DNA from: Superficieibacter electus
GTDB taxonomy: Bacteria > Pseudomonadota > Gammaproteobacteria > Enterobacterales > Enterobacteriaceae
NCBI RefSeq assembly: GCF_002915575.1
Contig: NZ_PQGD01000027.1
Coordinates: 1 to 64,000 of the forward strand
Direction: 5' to 3'
Length of the DNA stretch: 64,000 nucleotides
Shown here: positions 59,975-64,000 of the stretch, piece by piece
Layout: each line of letters opens with the position of its first letter
Numbering within the stretch: the first letter of the stretch is position 1
Made by a program: the position numbers and the translations under genes
Notes under the pieces: model-generated
Seen by the model: only the letters and a program-made list of their open reading frames with translations
Database searches by the model: none
Told to the model about the DNA's origin: nothing

Positions 59975-61155
59975 TTGCGTGCTCCTGTATCGAGGTCTTT
60001 ACCCAGCGGGATCGCGCCAACTTCACTGAAGTTTTCCACTGAGGCAGCTTTTTCGTAAAAATGGGGGGCCAGCGAGAACAGTCCGCCGGTCTGGTAGTAC
60101 GGATCGTCAGTGCCAATCGGCAGCGAAACCACCTGGCGAGTAATTGACGATTTATAAATAGCGGTGATGATCTCCAGCGACCGCTTGCCCTGAAGTCCAT
60201 CAATCAGCGGCGGAACAGCGTTCGTGATGGCAGTAAGGAGGTTATCAATCTGCCCGCTGTGCAGCGTCCATTTCAGGGCCGGAGTAGAGTGAAACAGATC
60301 GTTAAGGCGGTTTTCGCGCTGAACGTCATGGTCAGGTTGCGGGAAACCGTTATCCGCAGAAACGCTGGCCCAGACGTCCCACGGGGCAGAAATTCGGGCT
60401 TTATCCCCCTGAATAACGATTTTCTGATCTTCACCGTGATGCACTACCGAGGCGGTAAGCTGAGTCAGCGCGCCGCCGGGATAGCGGAAGATTGCCGCAG
60501 AGAGATCTTCCACTTCAGCGTTATCGTGGGCAACGTTGGTCATCATCGCCACGACCTCGGACGGGAAGCCCAGCATCCACTGAATGGCATCAATATGGTG
60601 AACGGCGTGATTCAGCGTGCAGCCGCCGCCCTCTTTTTCCCACGTACCGCGCCACCACAAATCGTAGTAACAGTGGCCGCGCCACCAGAAGGAGTCCACC
60701 TGTGCATGGCAGATCTTGCCGATCTCGCCGGAATCTACCGCGCTTTTCAGCCGCCAGAAAGCGTCGGTAAAGCGGTTTTGCGCGATAATCGAGAGCGTTT
60801 TGCCGCTTCGTTGTTGCGCGGCGATCATCGCGTCACACTCCGCAAGCGAGGCCGCCATGGGTTTTTCGCACAATACATGCTTTCCGGCATCGAGCGCATG
60901 GATGGTGATTTCCGCATGGACGTAGGGTGGCGTACAGACATCAACAATATCTACCGTAGCTTCAGCATCCAGCATCGCTTCGTGACTGCTATACACGGTC
61001 GCCTCGGTTAATCCGTAGCGCTGCTTTTTCTCCTCGGCTTTCTCCGGATAAATATCGACCAGCGCAACGATCCGGCAGCGGTCAGCAAACTGTAGATAGC
61101 TCTGGATATGGTTGTGAGAAATGTTACCGGTTCCCACAATGGCGACGTTTAGCAT
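59971..61155 (-). CDS. Gfo/Idh/MocA family oxidoreductase (3)
   Basis: This 394-residue enzyme has Rossmann loop VAIVGTGNISHNHIQSYL, catalytic CEKPMAASLAECD and the C-terminal WWRGTWEKEGGGCTLNHAVHHIDAIQWMLG. It has an extended C-terminus past the core, ending LGKDLDTGARK. It lies 17 bases after oxidoreductase 4 on the same strand. It may be a dehydrogenase acting with the neighbours in successive oxidations and reductions of one substrate. Confidence 0.88.
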   Translation of the reverse strand: MLNVAIVGTGNISHNHIQSYLQFADRCRIVALVDIYPEKAEEKKQRYGLTEATVYSSHEAMLDAEATVDIVDVCTPPYVHAEITIHALDAGKHVLCEKPMAASLAECDAMIAAQQRSGKTLSIIAQNRFTDAFWRLKSAVDSGEIGKICHAQVDSFWWRGHCYYDLWWRGTWEKEGGGCTLNHAVHHIDAIQWMLGFPSEVVAMMTNVAHDNAEVEDLSAAIFRYPGGALTQLTASVVHHGEDQKIVIQGDKARISAPWDVWASVSADNGFPQPDHDVQRENRLNDLFHSTPALKWTLHSGQIDNLLTAITNAVPPLIDGLQGKRSLEIITAIYKSSITRQVVSLPIGTDDPYYQTGGLFSLAPHFYEKAASVENFSEVGAIPLGKDLDTGARK

Positions 61156-61172
61156 GTGTTTTTTCTCCTTCG

Positions 61173-62327
61173 TTACCAGCTGCCGGAGGCGTCCAGCGTG
61201 CGATTTTCGGATGTTTTTTCAACGGAGGTAGCAATTCGCTCCTGCAACAGCGACAGATAGCGGGCTTCATCAATGGGCAGATCAACCCAGTCGTCCAGCC
61301 AGGTGGAAAGATGCATAGCGTTGGACAGCGTGAGACCGTTGATCCCGTCTGTACCGGGAGCAATCAACGGCGTTCCGTGTAAAACGGCGGCGGCGAAGTT
61401 GGCGGTAATGACGTAATGCTCACTGCATTCTGCTGCAACAGGAATAGTGACTTCCCAGCACTCTGGTTCGCCAAACCCATTCTGCCAGCGGGCGTTGAAT
61501 TCAGTTTCGGATTCCCGCAGTCGCCAGAAACGCAGTTTGCCTTCTTCCACCACGACCTTGCCGCGATCGCCGGCTATCTCCAGGCGATTGGTTCCCGGTG
61601 CTTCGGCAGTTGTGGTGATAAAGACGCCGGTCGCGCCGTTAGCGTATTCGGCGTAGGCGGTAACTTCGTTTTCGACTTCAATCTGGCGGTGCTTACCGAA
61701 CTGGCAAAAGGCGCGGACGCGTACCGGCATGCCAACCAGCCACTGCCATAAATCGAGCTGATGCGGGTCCTGGTTGAGCAGCACGCCGCCGCCTTCTCCT
61801 TTCCATGTGGCACGCCAGCCGCCGGAGTTGTAGTAGCTCTGTGAACGATACCAGTTGGTGATGATCCAGTTTGAGCGGCGGATTTCACCGAGTTCGCCGC
61901 TATCAATTAGATCTTTCACTTTTTGATAAAGGGGATTGGGGCGCTGGTTGAACATCATGCCGAAGACCACATTGCTGTGGCGGGCGAATTCGTTCATCTC
62001 GCGAACCTGCGCGGTATAAACGCCGGCTGGTTTTTCACACAGCGTATGAATACCGTGGCGCATTGCCAGCATGGATAATTCCGGGTGCGCATAATGAGGC
62101 GTGGCAACGATGACCGCATCAATGAGACCGCTTTTCAGCATTGACTCTGCATCGCTGTAGACCGGGATTTGCTCACCGACGAGCTGGCGTATGGCTTCAT
62201 GTTTAGCCGGATTGTTATCACATACGGCGGTCAGGCGGGCCTCGGGTACTTTACCGGCCAGTAAGTAACGGGTATGGACGGTGCCAATATTGCCCACCCC
62301 AATAATGCCGAAACGAACGTTTTCCAT
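61173..62327 (-). CDS. Gfo/Idh/MocA family oxidoreductase (4)
   Basis: This 384-residue enzyme is the first gene of the operon. It has Rossmann loop GIIGVGNIGTVHTRYLL, catalytic TLCEKPAGVYTAQV, and the C-terminal NSGGWRATWKGEGGGVLLNQDPHQLDLWQWLVG. ATG 62327 (MENVRFGIIG) was chosen over an upstream in-frame ATG because the core begins there and AGGA precedes it. It is divergent from a LacI-type regulator, with 191 bases of control region between. Confidence 0.88.
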   Translation of the reverse strand: MENVRFGIIGVGNIGTVHTRYLLAGKVPEARLTAVCDNNPAKHEAIRQLVGEQIPVYSDAESMLKSGLIDAVIVATPHYAHPELSMLAMRHGIHTLCEKPAGVYTAQVREMNEFARHSNVVFGMMFNQRPNPLYQKVKDLIDSGELGEIRRSNWIITNWYRSQSYYNSGGWRATWKGEGGGVLLNQDPHQLDLWQWLVGMPVRVRAFCQFGKHRQIEVENEVTAYAEYANGATGVFITTTAEAPGTNRLEIAGDRGKVVVEEGKLRFWRLRESETEFNARWQNGFGEPECWEVTIPVAAECSEHYVITANFAAAVLHGTPLIAPGTDGINGLTLSNAMHLSTWLDDWVDLPIDEARYLSLLQERIATSVEKTSENRTLDASGSW

Positions 62328-62401
62328 GTCACATCCTGTTATCAATGAAATTAACAATGTCTGGAAAATAGAAAAGCGCATCGTTCAGAACAAACACAAT
62401 T

Positions 62402-62417
62402 TGTGAGAATGCTCGCA
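62402..62417. promoter_or_regulatory. Candidate CRP site
   Basis: TGTGA-GAATGC-TCGCA at 62402-62417 matches the CRP consensus TGTGA-N6-TCACA at 9 of 10 conserved bases. It lies 75 bases before the first oxidoreductase gene and 102 before the regulator start, suggesting catabolite control of the cluster. Confidence 0.65.
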
Positions 62418-62440
62418 GGGCTAAGACAAAGTTGCCCTTT

Positions 62441-62468
62441 GCATGATGAAAGCGCTTTAAAATCATGC
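62441..62468. promoter_or_regulatory. LacI-family operator
   Basis: The perfect palindrome AAAGCGCTTT at 62449-62458 has the central CG step of LacI/GalR operators. It is nested in a wider repeat, GCATGAT at 62441-62447 and ATCATGC at 62462-62468. It lies between the divergent oxidoreductase operon and the LacI-type gene, 51 bases before the latter's start, so repression of both and autoregulation are likely. Confidence 0.75.
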
Positions 62469-62518
62469 GATTGTTTCTGCAAAAATTTGCAGATATTGAT
62501 TGCGAGCGAGGTCACATT

Positions 62519-63589
62519 ATGGCGGGCAGGCTAAAAATGAATCAGATTGCAGCGGCAACGGGTTATTCGATTAGCACCGTATCGCGGGTCTTAAATGGCA
62601 AATCGTATACCAGTGATCATGCACGGGAAGCGATTGTGAAGTGCGCCCGCCAGCTCGGCGTGCTGGATGAACTGACCACGGGAAGACTATATGTAAAGAG
62701 CATCGCGGTCTTTGCCCCGCAGCGGACGTTTAACGCGCGTGGCGACGTTTTTTATCTTGAAGTCACGAAGGGTATTGCCGAAGCCACTGCCGCGCAAAAT
62801 GTGTATTTGAGCTATTACGGGCTGGAAGAGCAGCGTCCGGATCTTAAACTGTTTCTTGAAAAAGCCGGTGATAAAGAGATTGATGCCATTATTATTATCG
62901 GTACCGACGACACCACGATATTTAAGCTGGCAGCGACGCTGAATAAACCCTGCGTGCTGATTAACTCTGTTGACCGCGAAATGGCGCTGGACTGTGTATC
63001 TCCCGATCATCGGGCTATTGGTTTTAGCGCGGCGCGATATCTGTTTGAACGGGGCTACCGCCAGATCCTCTCTGTAACCTGCCTGCGACGGGAAACGTTG
63101 CAAATGCGTCTGGAGGGGATTAAAGAAGCGTACCGTTATTTTCATCAGACGTTCGATCCGCAACGCGATTTAGCAATCACCGAGACGTTTTCGCCGCAAG
63201 AAGCCGAGTCGGTAATTAGTACGTGGCTGGATACGCATCCACGGGAAAGCTGGCCGGAAGCGATATTATGCGGCAGCGTGGAGATGGCGGGCGGCGTGAT
63301 GCGGGCGCTGGAAAAGCATGATCTGCGCATGCCCGAGCAGGTGTCGCTGATGTTAACGGACTTTGCCTGGCATCTGGAAAAGCGAATGGGCCGCCCGTTA
63401 ACGGGCATCGCGGTACCCTGTCGTGAGCTGGGCATTGAAGCAGTCCATCTGCTGCAAAACCGGCTTAATCGCCCGCAGGCGGCGGTGTTTAATTTGCTGC
63501 TACAGGGAAAAGTGGCGGAATATGACACCGTATTAAGCGCCACCCGCTATGCGGCCAGGGCAGAGCAAGTTATGCCTTCTGATGACTGA
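62519..63589 (+). CDS. LacI family transcriptional regulator
   Basis: This 356-residue regulator has an N-terminal HTH (LKMNQIAAATGYSISTVSRVLNGKSYTSDHAREAIVKCARQLG, about 4-50) and a periplasmic-binding-protein-like effector domain (about 60-345, with DAIIIIGTDDTT and VSPDHRAIGFSAARYLFERGYRQI). ATG 62519 follows GAGG; an ATG at 62465 would add 18 unconserved residues and place the start inside the operator. It is divergent from the oxidoreductase operon and is the likely local regulator. The inducer is probably the imported sugar or a product of it. Confidence 0.88.
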   Translation: MAGRLKMNQIAAATGYSISTVSRVLNGKSYTSDHAREAIVKCARQLGVLDELTTGRLYVKSIAVFAPQRTFNARGDVFYLEVTKGIAEATAAQNVYLSYYGLEEQRPDLKLFLEKAGDKEIDAIIIIGTDDTTIFKLAATLNKPCVLINSVDREMALDCVSPDHRAIGFSAARYLFERGYRQILSVTCLRRETLQMRLEGIKEAYRYFHQTFDPQRDLAITETFSPQEAESVISTWLDTHPRESWPEAILCGSVEMAGGVMRALEKHDLRMPEQVSLMLTDFAWHLEKRMGRPLTGIAVPCRELGIEAVHLLQNRLNRPQAAVFNLLLQGKVAEYDTVLSATRYAARAEQVMPSDD

Positions 63590-63753
63590 CGGTTTTTTAT
63601 TATAATGATGCTGAAATATAAGGACTTTTTATTATCGGATTGGAATAATATGTTGGATGAATGAAACACCATCGAAATCTATAAGTATTCTCTTTACGGG
63701 AAGAAAAATTATGCAGCAGGTTGTTACGCTTTAATGTACTGGAGATGACACGG

Positions 63754-64000
63754 ATGAATTTACTTTCAGTATTGCGCCTGAATTTCGGGGCGTTTGTCCC
63801 GGCCTCAATGATGATTCGTATCTGGTGTTTAATCGCTGCCGGAATGTGGGCAATCATCGGTATTGCATGGCTGATGGCGAATTGTGGTATCAATCTGGAC
63901 GTAAAAGAATCGAGGCTGTGGGTCGCAAGCGTTGCCATGTTGCTGATCGGCGGATGCTGGTTATCGTTCACTCTTGAACATCTGAGCACTTTCGCCGCGA
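63754..64000 (+). CDS. Partial inner-membrane protein, cut by the window end
   Basis: An open frame from ATG 63754, after GGAGATGACACGG, runs to the last base (82 complete codons). It encodes MNLLSVLRLNFGAFVPASMM and then two hydrophobic segments, about residues 23-43 (WCLIAAGMWAIIGIAWLMA) and 55-74 (LWVASVAMLLIGGCWLSFTL). The pattern is a small multi-spanning membrane protein whose 3' part lies outside the window. I do not recognise the family. It is not msrA. Confidence 0.65.
   Translation, partial: MNLLSVLRLNFGAFVPASMMIRIWCLIAAGMWAIIGIAWLMANCGINLDVKESRLWVASVAMLLIGGCWLSFTLEHLSTFAA

Noticed and set aside
63600-63989. 129-residue minus-strand open frame at the window end
   Set aside because: It is antisense to the better-supported membrane protein frame at 63754 and has unremarkable composition and no clear ribosome-binding site.

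Overview
The window looks like chromosome from a member of the Enterobacteriaceae other than E. coli. Most of it follows the E. coli 94-96 minute backbone in order: glyVXY-type tRNA, queG, nnr-tsaE-amiB-mutL-miaA-hfq-hflX-hflK-hflC, yjeT, purA, nsrR-rnr, rlmB, aidB, yjfN, bsmA, yjfP, ulaR, ulaG, ulaABCDEF, rpsF-priB-rpsR-rplI, ytfB/opgA, fklB, cycA, ytfE, ytfF, qorB, ytfH, cpdB, cysQ, ytfJ, ytfK, ytfL. The proteins are close to E. coli ones but clearly diverged, for example in the first 200 residues of Nnr. The non-coli genes and the REP style suggest a Citrobacter/Enterobacter/Klebsiella-type genome. The genus cannot be fixed from the sequence alone.

Layout. Bases 1-361 hold a tRNA-Gly(GCC) and a gene-free stretch rich in DnaA boxes, at the position where E. 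coli carries datA. Bases 362-16.5 kb are the translation, repair and membrane-protease housekeeping block. Bases 16.7-27.5 kb are an accessory operon of ten tightly overlapping genes inserted between rnr and rlmB. It encodes a PLP sulfo-lyase/D-cysteine-desulfhydrase-like enzyme, an Asp/Glu-type racemase, a taurine/sulfonate-type ABC importer, an M20D amidohydrolase and a complete dipeptide-type ABC importer. I read it as an organosulfur scavenging pathway that imports both a free sulfonate or amino acid and an amide-linked precursor. Bases 28.3-28.9 kb are a regular 114-bp REP array where E. coli has yjfIJKLMC. Bases 29-39.8 kb carry aidB, a GH25 muramidase, stress proteins and the L-ascorbate (ula) regulon. 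Bases 39.8-42 kb carry a zinc-ribbon protein and the S6/PriB/S18/L9 ribosomal operon with its leader.

Bases 42-56 kb are further backbone (opgA, fklB, cycA, nitric-oxide repair protein ytfE with a perfect NsrR palindrome, an EamA transporter with an AraC regulator, quinone reductase qorB with HxlR regulator ytfH, cpdB, cysQ, ytfJ, ytfK, ytfL), with a second REP array of about 135-bp period. From 56.2 kb, where msrA is expected after ytfL, there is a second accessory cluster. It has a GPH-type sugar symporter and four Gfo/Idh/MocA oxidoreductases in one operon, divergent from a LacI-type regulator, with a LacI-type operator and a near-consensus CRP site between them. This looks like catabolism of an unidentified sugar, polyol or glycoside by oxidation. 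The window ends inside a small membrane protein gene.
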